From Limnospira fusiformis SAG 85.79 (GTDB lineage Bacteria > Cyanobacteriota > Cyanobacteriia > Cyanobacteriales > Microcoleaceae): a stretch of 64,000 nt of DNA. Shown here in pieces: positions 1 through 8,738 of this stretch; within the stretch, counting starts at the first letter, position 1, and every line of letters begins with the position of its first letter. The stretch covers positions 951,459-1,015,458 of the forward strand of contig NZ_CP051185.1 in assembly GCF_012516315.1 (NCBI RefSeq), written 5' to 3'. A program made the translations under genes and the position numbers. The notes under the pieces were generated by a model, which saw nothing but the letters and a program-made list of their open reading frames with translations, made no database searches and had not been told where the DNA came from.

Positions 1-200
1 GTATTGGTGAGGTAGTGGATGTTTTAGTTGAACAAGAAAACCCCTCTACAGGCGAGTTTATAGGGCGATCGCCCAGGTTTGCGCCAGAAGTCGATGGTTT
101 AGTATATGTAGAAGGAAACGCGCGTTTAGGGTCCTTAGTTTCCGTGAAAATCACCGATGCTGATATTTATGACCTCTATGGTCACACCCTAGAAAATTAA
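1..200 (+). CDS. rimO: Ribosomal protein S12 methylthiotransferase RimO, C-terminal end (partial)
   Basis: The gene enters from before base 1 and is open from base 3 to the TAA at 198-200, giving 65 residues. They form a TRAM RNA-binding domain; [18 protein letters not shown] fits the RimO form of the domain rather than that of MiaB, which usually has a different tail. RimO is a radical-SAM enzyme with two iron-sulfur clusters that adds a methylthio group to a conserved aspartate of ribosomal protein S12. The radical-SAM part lies outside the window, so the assignment rests on the tail only. The reading frame ends directly before a repeat block. Confidence 0.75.
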   Translation, partial: IGEVVDVLVEQENPSTGEFIGRSPRFAPEVDGLVYVEGNARLGSLVSVKITDADIYDLYGHTLEN

Positions 201-795
201 CCCACAATTAATAATTAATAATTAATAATTAATAATTAATAATTATTGTCGGGTTTCTACCCCAGCAGTCAAGAAACCTCCCACCAGTCAAGAAACCCGG
301 TTTCTCCAAGAAACCGGGTTTCTCAGCCAATAATTGACAGTCGAACCCGCCCCCCACAATTAATAATTAATAATTAATAATTAATAATTATTGTCGGGTT
401 TCTACCCCAGCAGTCAAGAAACCTCCCACCAGTCAAGAAACCTCCCACCAGTCAAGAAACCTCCCACCAGTCAAGAAACCTCCCACCAGTCAAGAAACCT
501 CCCACCAGTCAAGAAACCCGGTTTCTCCAAGAAACCGGGTTTCTCAGCCAATAATTGACAGTCGAACCCGCCCCCCACAATTAATAATTAATAATTAATA
601 ATTAATAATTATTGTCGGGTTTCTACCCCAGCAGTCAAGAAACCTCCCACCAGTCAAGAAACCTCCCACCAGTCAAGAAACCTCCCACCAGTCAAGAAAC
701 CTCCCACCAGTCAAGAAACCCGGTTTCTCCAAGAAACCGGGTTTCTCAGCCAATAATTGACAGTCGAACCCGCCTCCCTCCACAATTATTAATTA
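201..795. repeat. Three-unit repeat block with variable 19-bp sub-repeats and perfect hairpins
   Basis: Three long units follow one another, each beginning with an AATTAATAATTAATAATT-type stretch and ending in a shared segment around AATTGACAGTCGAACCCGCC. Inside each unit the 19-mer TCAAGAAACCTCCCACCAG is repeated 1, 5 and 4 times in turn. Each unit then has a perfect 15-bp hairpin, AGAAACCCGGTTTCT, three-base loop CCA, then its reverse complement, at 291-323, 512-544 and 714-746. A small open frame across 612-806 is made of repeat and is not counted as a gene. The AT-rich part runs into the stop codon of aroA. Confidence 0.9.
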
Positions 796-2148
796 TTAAT
801 TATTAATTATCAATTGCTGTAAACTTCCCACAAAATCCGGGTAGGAAATAGCCGCCGCTTCGGCGCGATGAATAGTGGTAGAACCCGCCGCATTTAAAGC
901 AGCGATCGCCAAACTCATAGCGATACGATGATCCGTGTCACTGTCAACTTCAGCGCCGCGCAAAGGGAAGCCACCAGTAATTTCTAAACCATCAGGTAAC
1001 TCGGAAATTTTCGCCCCCATTTTAGTCAATTCCGTAGCCATAACCTGAATGCGATCGCTTTCTTTAACCCGCAATTCCGCCGCATCTCGGATGGTAGTAG
1101 TACCCTCGGCAAAAGCCGCCGCCACTGCCAAAATCGGAATTTCATCAATTAACCGAGGAATCAAATCCCCCTTAATTTCACAGGCTTTTAATGGCGAGAA
1201 ACGGACTCGTAAATCTGCCACAGGTTCCCCCGCCACAAGTCGTTCTCCTTGGGATTGAATATCAGCCCCCATCATAGCCATAGCCTCCAAAATCCCCGTC
1301 CGGGTGGGATTAACCCCCACATTTTCGATGGTTATATCGGAACCCGGAACAATAGAAGCCGCCACCAACCAGAAAGCAGCGGAACTGATATCACCGGGGA
1401 CAATCACAGTTTGCCCCTGCAATTTAGCCGGTCCGAACACCGTCACGCTGTTAGTGTCTGGATTGACCGTTAATTGCGCCCCAAACGCCTTTAGCATTCG
1501 TTCCGTGTGGTCCCGTGACAAGGCGGGTTCCGTCACGGTTGTAGCCCCTTCTACCATCAATCCAGCCAACAAAATACAGGACTTGACCTGAGCCGAAGCG
1601 ATGGGGGAATGATAATGAATCGGTTGCAGTTGTTGACCATGAACCGCCAGAGGAGCGAAAGAACCCGATCGCCGTCCCCAAATAGTCGCCCCCATTTGGG
1701 TGAGAGGTGCAATCACCCGATCCATTGGTCTTTTGACCAGGGAACTATCCCCTGTGATAGTAAAGAGGCGATCGGGGTGAGAAGCCAAAATCCCCAGCAT
1801 TAGCCTCATGGTAGTGCCAGAATTGCCAGCATCAAGGATGCGATCGGGTTCCTGTAAATTACCGATACCACAGCCTTTCACCTTAATCTGTTGTGAGTTC
1901 AACTCGGAAATTTCTGCCCCCAACCCAGAGAAACATTCAGCGGTGCTGCGAGGGTCTGCACCCAAGAGTAAACCCTCAATGGTGGTAACTCCTTCTGCTA
2001 GGGCTCCTAACATTAAAGCACGGTGGGAGATAGATTTATCGCCGGGAATGCGAAGGCGACCCTGGAGGGATAAACCGCAAGAGGGAGGGTCAATTTTGAG
2101 TTTCTGTTGTTTTTCTGTATTTTCTAGGGTGACAACTACAGATGGCAT
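796..2148 (-). CDS. aroA: 3-phosphoshikimate 1-carboxyvinyltransferase (EPSP synthase)
   Basis: Catalyses the sixth step of the shikimate pathway, joining shikimate-3-phosphate and phosphoenolpyruvate, in the cytosol. The 450 residues carry the family signatures in order: [19 protein letters not shown] near residue 35, [17 protein letters not shown] near 105, RVKESDRI near 365 and [15 protein letters not shown] near 405. Length is normal for the family. The last codons (LIINN) and the stop at 796-798 lie inside the AT-rich repeat, so the repeat has been recruited as the end of the coding sequence. The gene is divergent from the small unknown gene at 2249, with a 100-bp shared upstream region. 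Function is certain by motif. Confidence 0.97.
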   Translation of the reverse strand: MPSVVVTLENTEKQQKLKIDPPSCGLSLQGRLRIPGDKSISHRALMLGALAEGVTTIEGLLLGADPRSTAECFSGLGAEISELNSQQIKVKGCGIGNLQEPDRILDAGNSGTTMRLMLGILASHPDRLFTITGDSSLVKRPMDRVIAPLTQMGATIWGRRSGSFAPLAVHGQQLQPIHYHSPIASAQVKSCILLAGLMVEGATTVTEPALSRDHTERMLKAFGAQLTVNPDTNSVTVFGPAKLQGQTVIVPGDISSAAFWLVAASIVPGSDITIENVGVNPTRTGILEAMAMMGADIQSQGERLVAGEPVADLRVRFSPLKACEIKGDLIPRLIDEIPILAVAAAFAEGTTTIRDAAELRVKESDRIQVMATELTKMGAKISELPDGLEITGGFPLRGAEVDSDTDHRIAMSLAIAALNAAGSTTIHRAEAAAISYPDFVGSLQQLIINN

Positions 2149-2248
2149 TAGGATAGATGTAGGTAAGGATTAATATTAAGATCCTATCGCTTTGGGGGTC
2201 CTGAGTTGCTATCAGGACTGAAAATCCTATCAATTAACAAGATATTTT

Positions 2249-2740
2249 ATGCTCACTCATCACCGTAAGCCTGTTCGTCTATCTTGGATTTCTACGGATT
2301 TACCGCTGCGATCGCAAATTGAGACGGCGGCTACCCTTTACCAAAAAGACAAACAGCAGTTTCACTTGATCCTACAGGAACCAGATCTGTTAGATTGGCA
2401 ATTGGAGAGTGATGGCGATCTATCCCCAATTGTACCATTATCTCATCAACCCAGACTGCTATGGTTGGAAGTGTCCCCCGGTCGTGCTGTCATGACTATG
2501 CAGGGAAAAAGCAACTTTAGCTATCGTCACCTATGGCAAAAAGGGATGTACGGGCTCAGTCGTTATTATCTTCAGGGTCAGTCGGAGTCTTTACCGAATC
2601 AAATTCGCCTGCGAAATTTTACCCGCGACCTAACTTTAGTTGGTTATCCCCTGCCAGAATTTTTGCGACTGGAGTATGAACTTTGGTCGGAAAAATTGCG
2701 CCTAGGTAACTATGTTTTACTGCTAGAAATTCACCATTAA
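2249..2740 (+). CDS. Conserved-looking protein of unknown function, 163 aa
   Basis: I do not recognise the family. The product is soluble, with no signal peptide or membrane segment, rich in aromatic residues and Leu, and alternates short predicted strands (RLLWLEVSPGRAVMTM) with basic and aromatic patches (YRHLWQKGMYGLSRYYL). It begins with ATG at 2249, 100 bp from the divergent aroA start, and ends four bases into the converging gene at 2737. The sustained open frame, codon use like its neighbours and tight convergent packing support a real gene. Function cannot be assigned. Confidence 0.7.
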   Translation: MLTHHRKPVRLSWISTDLPLRSQIETAATLYQKDKQQFHLILQEPDLLDWQLESDGDLSPIVPLSHQPRLLWLEVSPGRAVMTMQGKSNFSYRHLWQKGMYGLSRYYLQGQSESLPNQIRLRNFTRDLTLVGYPLPEFLRLEYELWSEKLRLGNYVLLLEIHH

Positions 2741-3216
2741 TTAGTCGATTTCGGCGGACAAGAAACTAGCATTTCCTGGGTTATATTATCATGGCGATCG
2801 CCTGCTTGCTGAGTCCTGATTGTGGCTTGGTGCATTTGTTGTTTGGCTTGTTTAAGTTGTTGTCGTCCTTGAAAGCTAACGGGGATAGTTTGTCCGGTTT
2901 CCAGCACCTGAGCCGTTTGGGTGAGACCTATGGCTATCTCCCGGAAACTCTGGCTATAACCATTTTGAAAAGTTTGTAATTCCTCGTTGTGAATATCTAG
3001 TTTTTCTACTTGGTTAGCGATGCCATCAAGTGCTAGGGCTAACTGTTTGGTAGTCGCTATATCGTAGCGATCGCTTTGGGCTGTAATTAAGGAATTACCC
3101 CGGTGTACCACATCAATTAGTTTTTCGCATTGCTGTACTTTTCCCCTCAAACAGCCTCCCAAGAAAGTAGTTAGCAGCAAGCTGATTATTAAAAACTTAC
3201 CACGAGATAAAATCAT
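2737..3216 (-). CDS. Putative lipoprotein of unknown function, 159 aa
   Basis: The N-terminus MILSRGKFLIISLLLTTFLGGC is a lipoprotein signal peptide with lipobox LGGC, so Cys22 is the likely lipid-modified residue and the mature protein is probably membrane anchored and extracytoplasmic. The rest is polar and rich in Gln, Ile and Leu, with heptad-like stretches (LDGIANQVEKLDIHNEELQTF; LKQAKQQMHQATIRTQQ) that suggest helical bundles. A Cys near the end (LVSCPP) could pair with Cys29. It converges on, and overlaps by four bases, the gene ending at 2740. I do not recognise the family. Confidence 0.7.
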   Translation of the reverse strand: MILSRGKFLIISLLLTTFLGGCLRGKVQQCEKLIDVVHRGNSLITAQSDRYDIATTKQLALALDGIANQVEKLDIHNEELQTFQNGYSQSFREIAIGLTQTAQVLETGQTIPVSFQGRQQLKQAKQQMHQATIRTQQAGDRHDNITQEMLVSCPPKSTN

Positions 3217-3321
3217 TGGCGATCGTACCCTCCCATTGATTGGATTTGTTGATTAGTTTAACTGATACCTGGCTATTATTTCAAAAAACTACCCCCATGG
3301 CAAGACATCATAACGAAAATC

Positions 3322-3405
3322 ACCCGGTTTCTGAGTCGGGGGGGGGTCAAGAAACCCGGTTTCTCAAAGAAACCCGGTTTCTCAGTCGGGGGGGGGTGAA
3401 GGCAG
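3322..3405. repeat. AAACCCGGTTTCT / G9-tract repeats
   Basis: Three copies of an ACCCGGTTTCT-type core alternate with two poly-G tracts (TCGGGGGGGGG). The core is the same one that builds the hairpins at 291-746, so this is a dispersed family in the genome. A 67-codon open frame spans the region but is composed of repeat, and I do not count it as a gene. The rest of the 3217-3475 gap shows nothing else I can name. Confidence 0.75.
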
Positions 3406-3475
3406 CAATTGAGGGCTGCTGTCGGAGCCAGACTAGAGTATAATTAATAATTAGAGACCTCGAAAACAGCTATAA

Positions 3476-3928
3476 ATGACCAGATTGATCTACGACCAAT
3501 TCACCAAACAATATATCCAGGAACTCTTAAAGCAATTAGGTGCAACTGAAACCAGCAAAACCATGGCTTCAGAAAGGCGAGAAATTGACATCTTTTTCAC
3601 ACCCCGCCCGGAAAATATCGCCTCAGCTAGTAACCTAGGCTTATTGGGAAAATTAGCCACCACCCCAGCGGTTTTTGAGCCTTTTAGCAATCCCGTTAAA
3701 CCCAGAGAAATTCGCAGTTGTCTGGTGAAGCTCCTAGACATGAAGGCGCAATGGGAACGCCAAGCCACTCGGGAAAAAAGACGGCTCGCTCCCGGAGAAT
3801 CACCCCGGTTGTGGATTCTGACCCCCACCGTATCCCCTGCCATTTTAGCAGATTTTGGCGCTACCGTAGACTTGGAAAACTGGATGAGTGGGGTGTACTT
3901 TCTCCCCAAGGGACTGGAAAGCGCTATG
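3476..3928 (+). pseudogene. 5' remnant of a PD-(D/E)XK-like / Rpn-type cyanobacterial protein, cut by IS630
   Basis: The N-terminus MTRLIYDQFTKQYIQELL followed by EIDIFFTP resembles the abundant cyanobacterial family often annotated as Rpn-like or PD-(D/E)XK nuclease proteins; this is recognition from memory and moderate. The homologous part runs to about GVYFLPKGLESA, then the frame enters the left inverted repeat of the IS element at 3929 and stops at 3970 after an unrelated tail (MTACSLNMCNNEYL). The rest of the gene is not found on the far side of the IS, where a different protein tail begins, so insertion was accompanied by deletion or rearrangement. Any product would be a truncated 150-residue protein. 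Confidence 0.6.
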
Positions 3929-4970
3929 ACAGCTTGTTCATTAAATATGTGTAACAATGAATACCTATAACAACTTGGTGATCAACTAGGGCTAAACTCA
4001 ATTCCAACTGGATTCACCCATGAGCCGTTATTCTGTTGCTTTTAGGAAAAAAGTGGTCACCGCCTATCAATTAGGCCAAGGCTCAATTAGGCAACTTGCA
4101 GAGCAATTTATGATGAGTCCTGCTACTGTTCATAGTTATATCAAAAAAATATCGAGAAACTCAAGATATAACTCCTCAAAAGCCCGGGCTCAATCGTCCT
4201 AGCCAGCTAGAATCTTATCGAGACTTTATTATTCAGATGGTACAAGATTACCCAGATGGGACAGTTCGACAGTATCGAGAACATCTCCTAAATGAGCTGG
4301 ATGTTTATGTCAGCGTCGGAGGAATGTGTGAATTCCTCAAAAAAGAAGAACTAACTCTTAAAAAAAATTACCGGTCAGAAAAGGTAGCAACGGAAGAAGG
4401 TCAACAACAGCGATTTGATTACCGAGAGCGGGTGAGATGTACCTCAAAAATGATATTCATTGATGATACAGCTTTCTGGGTAGGGATGATTCCCTCTATA
4501 GCGAGGAGTAAAAAAGGCAAAAAGCATGATGTTTAATACCAGTTTATTAAGGCAGAAAAATGACCTTAATTGGAGCCATAAGTATCGAAAAATTGGTAGC
4601 TAAAAAAGCCATATAAGGCTCGATGAAAGGTAAAGATTTTCAGGATTTTATTGAACAGGACTTGGTTCCGAGACTGAATCCAGGGGATGTCGTAGTTATG
4701 GATAACCTTAATATCCATAAAATGGAGGGCATTGAAGAAATGATCACTGCTACGGGAGCCAGAGTAGAATATTTACCACCCTACTCACCAGATTTCAATC
4801 CTATTTAAATGTTGTGGTCAACGGTTAAGTCAGTGGTCAGAATGTTTCCAACACGAGCAATGGAAGCACTAGAACAGTTAATTAAACTGGCTCTAATGCT
4901 GATAGAAATACGTTTAAGAACTGGTTTACTAAATGCGGTTACTGTACTAATTAAATATCGAACAAGCTGT
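3929..4970 (+). mobile_element. Decayed IS630-family insertion sequence, about 1.04 kb
   Basis: An 11-bp perfect terminal inverted repeat, ACAGCTTGTTC at 3929-3939 and GAACAAGCTGT at 4960-4970, brackets a broken IS630-type transposase. The length fits the family. IS630 elements insert at TA; a TA lies near each end (GCTATG on the left, GTAAGA on the right), but a clean TA duplication abutting the repeats is not evident, in keeping with decay or rearrangement. The left flank and right flank belong to different gene families. Confidence 0.8.
4020..4970 (+). pseudogene. IS630-family transposase, multiply disrupted
   Basis: The helix-turn-helix N-terminus (MSRYSVAFRKKVVTAYQLG...IRQLAEQFMMSPATVHSYIKK) begins at 4020. 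The frame breaks at a run of seven A (4143-4149); removing one A restores KKYRETQDITPQKPGLNRP and reading into the block from 4237. The first acidic motif is FIDDTAFW near 4462. A second frame break follows SKKGKK near 4520, and an in-frame TAA lies near 4615. The second acidic motif is VVVMDNLNIHK near 4700. The third should read NPIE.LW, but the glutamate codon is TAA at 4806-4808, so the catalytic triad is broken by a nonsense change exactly at its third residue. The element cannot encode active transposase. Confidence 0.85.
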
Positions 4971-6311
4971 AAGACTTCGTGGGCTGATTTGGTGTTGCGG
5001 TTGGGTTGGTTAAATCGGGTGGGCAGAGATGGACGCGGCGATAGTAGTATTTTTGCCTTTTATCATGCGACGTTTCAGGAGTATTTTGCAGCCTTGACGG
5101 TGGAGGATTGGGATTATTTTATGCCTCGGAATCATGTTAATTTTCCGGTGGCGGGGATGCGGTATCGGATTTTTGAGCAGCAGTGGAAGCAGGTGATTTT
5201 GTGTTGGTTGGGGCGTAAGGATATTAAGGCCCAGAAGAAGGAGGAGTTTATTCGGGCGTTGGTTGAATTTAAGGGTGGGGTCAGAGATTTTTATGGAGAT
5301 CAAGCCTATTTGCTGGCTGCTGCTGGGATTAATCAATTTAAGGCTTGTTCTCTGGCTACCGAGATGGTGCGGCAGGTGGTGAAGTGGGGGTTTGGTTATT
5401 TCAATACTGAAAAACAGGAATGGCGAACCTTTTTAGACCCCATCAAAGAAGCGGCGAGAGAGGTGATACCACAAACCATTAGACCCTTGGCGATCGCTGT
5501 ATTGCTTGAAATTATCCGCACTACTGAGAATGAAAATAGCCGTAGGTGGGCGGCAGATAGTTTAGGGAAAATCGACCCAGGAAATCCCAAGGCGATCGCT
5601 GGATTGCTTGAAATTATCCGCACTACTGAGGATAAATTTACCCGTATTCAGGCGGCAGATAGTTTAGGGAAAATCCTCACCACACCTGAACAATATGCAG
5701 GAGTCGTCTCCGCCTTAAAAGACTGCCTCAGCGATGAAACCTACAGAGACAACTTTAAACGATTCGCTAAATGCTACGAAGTCATCTGGGACTGTGCCGA
5801 AAACCTCCCCTATCCCGAATTTTATCAAGCATGGCACAATCTCGCCGCCACCCCGACCCCCTTTATTCAACAGTGTAACCTCGCCCTTGTCCCCCAAATC
5901 CTCAACCAAGCCATCCAAACCCACCCCCTCAACTGCCAAGCCATTTGCATCGATGGCAGCCGCTTCAGCGACCCCAGCAACCCCGCCTTGCAAATCTACA
6001 CCACCTTGAAAAAAGCCGGATGTCCCCCCAGTCCCGACGGTAAACCCCGTACCATTGCCGAATTACAAGCCTACTGCGAGGATGACCTCAGCGACCATCC
6101 AATTGCCCTCATCCTCTACGAAGAACCCACCGACCCACCCCCCCAAGGCTTTGATATCGCGGTACTCAATAAACTCGCCCGCTTTAGCCATCCCCCCATG
6201 GCGGTGATTGTCCCCCAACGCCTCCCCGAGTGCCGATTACCGCAATTCCTAGAAAGCGACCCCGATTTGATTGCCCATCTCCTCCAGTGGTTGCAAAACT
6301 TGGCACGATGA
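4971..6311 (+). pseudogene. C-terminal remnant of a NACHT/STAND protein with HEAT repeats
   Basis: The open frame starts inside the IS (ATG at 4809) and passes in frame into this segment. IFAFYHATFQEYFAAL is the helical motif that follows the NTPase in NACHT/STAND proteins. Two nearly identical HEAT-like units follow (AIAVLLEIIRTTENENSRR... and AIAGLLEIIRTTEDKFTRI..., about 34 residues each), then an alpha/beta C-terminal domain containing CIDGSRFSDPSNPALQIY and HPIALILYEEP. The Walker A and B NTPase part is missing: the IS abuts the tail and the sequence left of the IS belongs to another family. NACHT proteins in bacteria often act in antiphage defence. The tail is well preserved for a remnant, so a shortened product is possible. 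Confidence 0.7.
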
Positions 6312-6456
6312 ACGGGTGAAATTAGCATTCAATCCCTGAGCATCGGACATGGCTCTACTATAACCCGGTTGCGGGAAACTGGGCTATAATTGCTGTTGTT
6401 GGTGACACCAAAAGGCGATGGCAGCCACCCCTAAGCTACTACCATATTGATGAGGC

Positions 6457-6822
6457 TTAGGTGTTCGGTTGTAGGGTATTTTTGCCCAGGGAAATCACTA
6501 ATTGAATTAGGCGAGATATATGGGTGGGTTTAGCGATCGCCCAAATATTAATGCTCACACAAACCGCGGCCAAAAATAACAGAATAAATGTGGGAGCCAT
6601 CACCACACCGATCGCAAACCAAGTCCAAACATGAGCCACTAGAACCCCAGCATATAAACTGGCAAATCCCACCATCAATAACATTTGCTGCTGAGAACGT
6701 CCCACCGCTGTAAAAATCATCGTTTGCAGAGTCGCGATTAAATTCATGGGGACTAAGAAGGCGCAAATCATCCCACAATTAGCGCGGGAAAATTCGGCGA
6801 TACTATTGACATCTAAAATCAT
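6457..6822 (-). CDS. Small integral membrane protein of unknown function, 121 aa
   Basis: Three to four hydrophobic segments are visible: about residues 16-40 (GMICAFLVPMNLIATLQTMIF), 46-65 (MLLMVGFASLYAGVLVAHVW) and 68-95 (FAIGVVMAPTFILLFLAAVCVSINIW). The C-terminal 25 residues are basic and polar and likely cytoplasmic. I do not recognise a family, and no catalytic motif is visible. It is followed upstream on the same strand by a 40-codon gene with a single membrane segment, so both could be transcribed together. Confidence 0.65.
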   Translation of the reverse strand: MILDVNSIAEFSRANCGMICAFLVPMNLIATLQTMIFTAVGRSQQQMLLMVGFASLYAGVLVAHVWTWFAIGVVMAPTFILLFLAAVCVSINIWAIAKPTHISRLIQLVISLGKNTLQPNT

Positions 6823-6895
6823 GGTGTTTTATAATGGTAGAATTTCCTAAAGTGTAGCTGAGTTTTCCCAGGAAATACTGAATCTTTGCCAAAAT

Positions 6896-7018
6896 TTAAT
6901 CATCTTTTTTCCGTAGGGCTGTTGTCCAAAAATTCGTGAACATCATCAGCATCGCACCTAAAAAAATTATCCCAGCTAATCCCGCTGCGATCGCAGTTTC
7001 CCAATCAATGTTTTCCAT
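6896..7018 (-). CDS. 40-residue single-span membrane protein
   Basis: ATG at 7018 to TAA at 6896 encodes 40 residues: an acidic start (MENIDWETA), a hydrophobic span of about 20 residues (IAAGLAGIIFLGAMLMMF) and a short tail ending RKKDD. The size and layout resemble the tiny accessory subunits of thylakoid complexes, but it does not match PsbM, PsbX, PsbY, PetM, PetN or PsaM as I know them. No clear Shine-Dalgarno sequence precedes the ATG. It sits between two genes with no other explanation for the open frame. Function is unknown. Confidence 0.4.
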   Translation of the reverse strand: MENIDWETAIAAGLAGIIFLGAMLMMFTNFWTTALRKKDD

Positions 7019-7152
7019 AGAATGAATATCATGCTATCCGTCTAACCCACACCTTAGCACAAATACCCACCGCCAGAGAACGGGTAATCACCGACCCCCT
7101 AGATTCTGTAACATATCTTAATATAGTAAACAGCAACACCTGAAGGACAGAT

Positions 7153-8634
7153 ATGGCTACAGAAAATAAAAAAGCACCTTGGGACATCAATCGGTTTGTA
7201 AAAACCCTCAACTATTTTGGCGTAATTCCGTTTCTAGGTAGTTGTCGGTGGCTACAGAAGCTATTTGGGGGGGAAGCCAAGCCACCGAGTCCCCCCTCTG
7301 AAGTCGTCCTAGTGGTCGGTGCGACGGGGGGAGTAGGTAAGCGGGTGGTTAAACGCCTCCAGCAACAGGGTATCAAAGTAAGGGCCTTGGTTCGAGACCG
7401 GAAACGGGGACTAGAAATGCTGGGAAATAAGGTTGATATCATGGAGGCTGATTTAACCATCCCCGAAACCCTTACCCCCCAAGTCATGCAGGACGTGACG
7501 GCAATTATTTGTTGTTCAGGAACCCGAGTCCAACCCGTAGAAGGGGATACCCCCACCCGCGAAAAATACTATCAAGGGGTTAAATTTTATATGCCGGAGG
7601 TGGTTGATATTCCCGAATTGGTGGAATATAAAGGCATTCAAAATCTGATTAATGCTACCCCTAATACCTTGCGAAATTCTGGTCAAAAAATTCTGTTTGA
7701 TTTTACCAAGCCAGACGCTGAACTAAAGGCGACTTGGGGGGCTTTAGATGATGTGGTGATGGGGGGAGTTAGTGAAAGTTCCCTGCGACTAATTGGGGAT
7801 GCTGCTTTATTTACGGGCAATGTTTCGACGGCTAATTCTGGGGGGTTTGTCTCTGTCAGAACTCGGAATTTTGAACCGCCTTTAGATTTATCGGAGTTTG
7901 CGGGAATTGAACTGCGGGTGAAAGGAGATGGCAAGCGTTATAAGTTTATTGCCCGCTGTGATGAAAAGTGGGATAGTATTGGTTATTGCTATTCCTTTGA
8001 TACGGTTTATAATATTCCCATGACTATCAGGATTCCTTTTGAACAATTGATTCCTGTGTTTCGTGCCAAAACCCTTAAAGATAATCCCGGGTTTAACTCA
8101 AAATCGGTCTATGCGTTTCAATTGATGCTGAGTAAGTTTGAATATGATGGGGAGTTAAACCCTAAGTTTGAAGCGGGTATGTTTCAACTGCAAATTGAAT
8201 CGATTAAAGCCTACGGAAATGCGGCTAAACCTCGCCTGGTGATGGTGAGTTCTGCGGGTGTCACTCGTCCGGGAAAACCAGGATTAAATTTAGACGAAGA
8301 ACCTCCGGCGGTGCGAATGAATGACCAATTGGGAGGTATTTTAACCTGGAAATTGCGAGGGGAAAATGTAGTGCGATCGAGTAATATTCCCTATACGATT
8401 ATTCGCCCCTGTGCTATGACGGAAGAACCTGGCGGCGAGGCTTTGATGTTCGACCAAGGAGATACTATTAAGGGGAAAGTCAGTCGAGAGGATATTGCGG
8501 AACTCTGTATTAAGGCATTAAATCAACCATCTGCTACTAATGTTACTGTGGAGGTGAAGGCTTTGGCTAATGGCGATCGCTCTCCCCACTCGGCACCGGA
8601 GTCGGGGTTATTTGCGACTCTCCAACCTGATTAA
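7153..8634 (+). CDS. Atypical SDR with inserted CIA30 domain (HCF173-like)
   Basis: The 493 residues have an NAD(P)-binding Rossmann start, VLVVGATGGVGKRV at about 52-65. An inserted CIA30-type beta-sandwich runs from about 175 to 350, starting ILFDFTKPDAELKATWGALDD and including DVVMGGVSESS. The Rossmann C-terminal half follows (LVMVSSAGVTRPGKPG, PYTIIRPCAMTEEPGG). An SDR interrupted by CIA30 is the architecture of plant HCF173, which promotes psbA translation and photosystem II assembly, and of its cyanobacterial relatives. AAGGA lies seven bases before the ATG. The last codons and the terminator hairpin form one copy of a 108-bp direct repeat that recurs beyond the restriction cassette. 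A role in photosystem assembly is inferred from architecture only. Confidence 0.8.
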   Translation: MATENKKAPWDINRFVKTLNYFGVIPFLGSCRWLQKLFGGEAKPPSPPSEVVLVVGATGGVGKRVVKRLQQQGIKVRALVRDRKRGLEMLGNKVDIMEADLTIPETLTPQVMQDVTAIICCSGTRVQPVEGDTPTREKYYQGVKFYMPEVVDIPELVEYKGIQNLINATPNTLRNSGQKILFDFTKPDAELKATWGALDDVVMGGVSESSLRLIGDAALFTGNVSTANSGGFVSVRTRNFEPPLDLSEFAGIELRVKGDGKRYKFIARCDEKWDSIGYCYSFDTVYNIPMTIRIPFEQLIPVFRAKTLKDNPGFNSKSVYAFQLMLSKFEYDGELNPKFEAGMFQLQIESIKAYGNAAKPRLVMVSSAGVTRPGKPGLNLDEEPPAVRMNDQLGGILTWKLRGENVVRSSNIPYTIIRPCAMTEEPGGEALMFDQGDTIKGKVSREDIAELCIKALNQPSATNVTVEVKALANGDRSPHSAPESGLFATLQPD

Positions 8635-8680
8635 ATATTACCTTACTTAAAGTAGTGAAAGCGGGCGATAATGCCCGCTA
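8573..8680 (+). repeat. Direct repeat, copy A (3' end of the HCF173-like gene plus terminator)
   Basis: These 108 bases match 10615-10722 with one difference (G at 8601, A at 10643). They hold the last 20 or so codons of the upstream gene, its stop codon and the hairpin. The pair brackets the whole restriction-modification cassette. Confidence 0.95.
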
Positions 8681-8685
8681 TTTTA
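8661..8685 (+). terminator. Probable terminator of the HCF173-like gene
   Basis: Inverted repeat GCGGGC, loop GATAAT, GCCCGC, followed by TATTTTA. It lies 27 bases after the stop codon. The same hairpin recurs at 10703-10720 in the second copy of the direct repeat. Confidence 0.6.
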
Positions 8686-8738
8686 TGAGTTAATCGGGTC
8701 AATCCTATATATACTGATATATGATGGGTAAACTGATA

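Noticed and set aside
201-795. Possible CRISPR array
   Set aside because: Repeats are directly adjacent without unique spacers of even size and no cas genes are near. The same applies to 32103-32378 and 25050-26620.
612-806. 64-codon frame in the repeat block
   Set aside because: It consists of the 19-bp repeat and AT-rich tail and overlaps the end of aroA.
4809-6311. A normal 500-residue gene starting inside the IS
   Set aside because: Its first 54 codons are the end of a broken transposase and its body is the tail of a NACHT protein; it is a chimera created by insertion.
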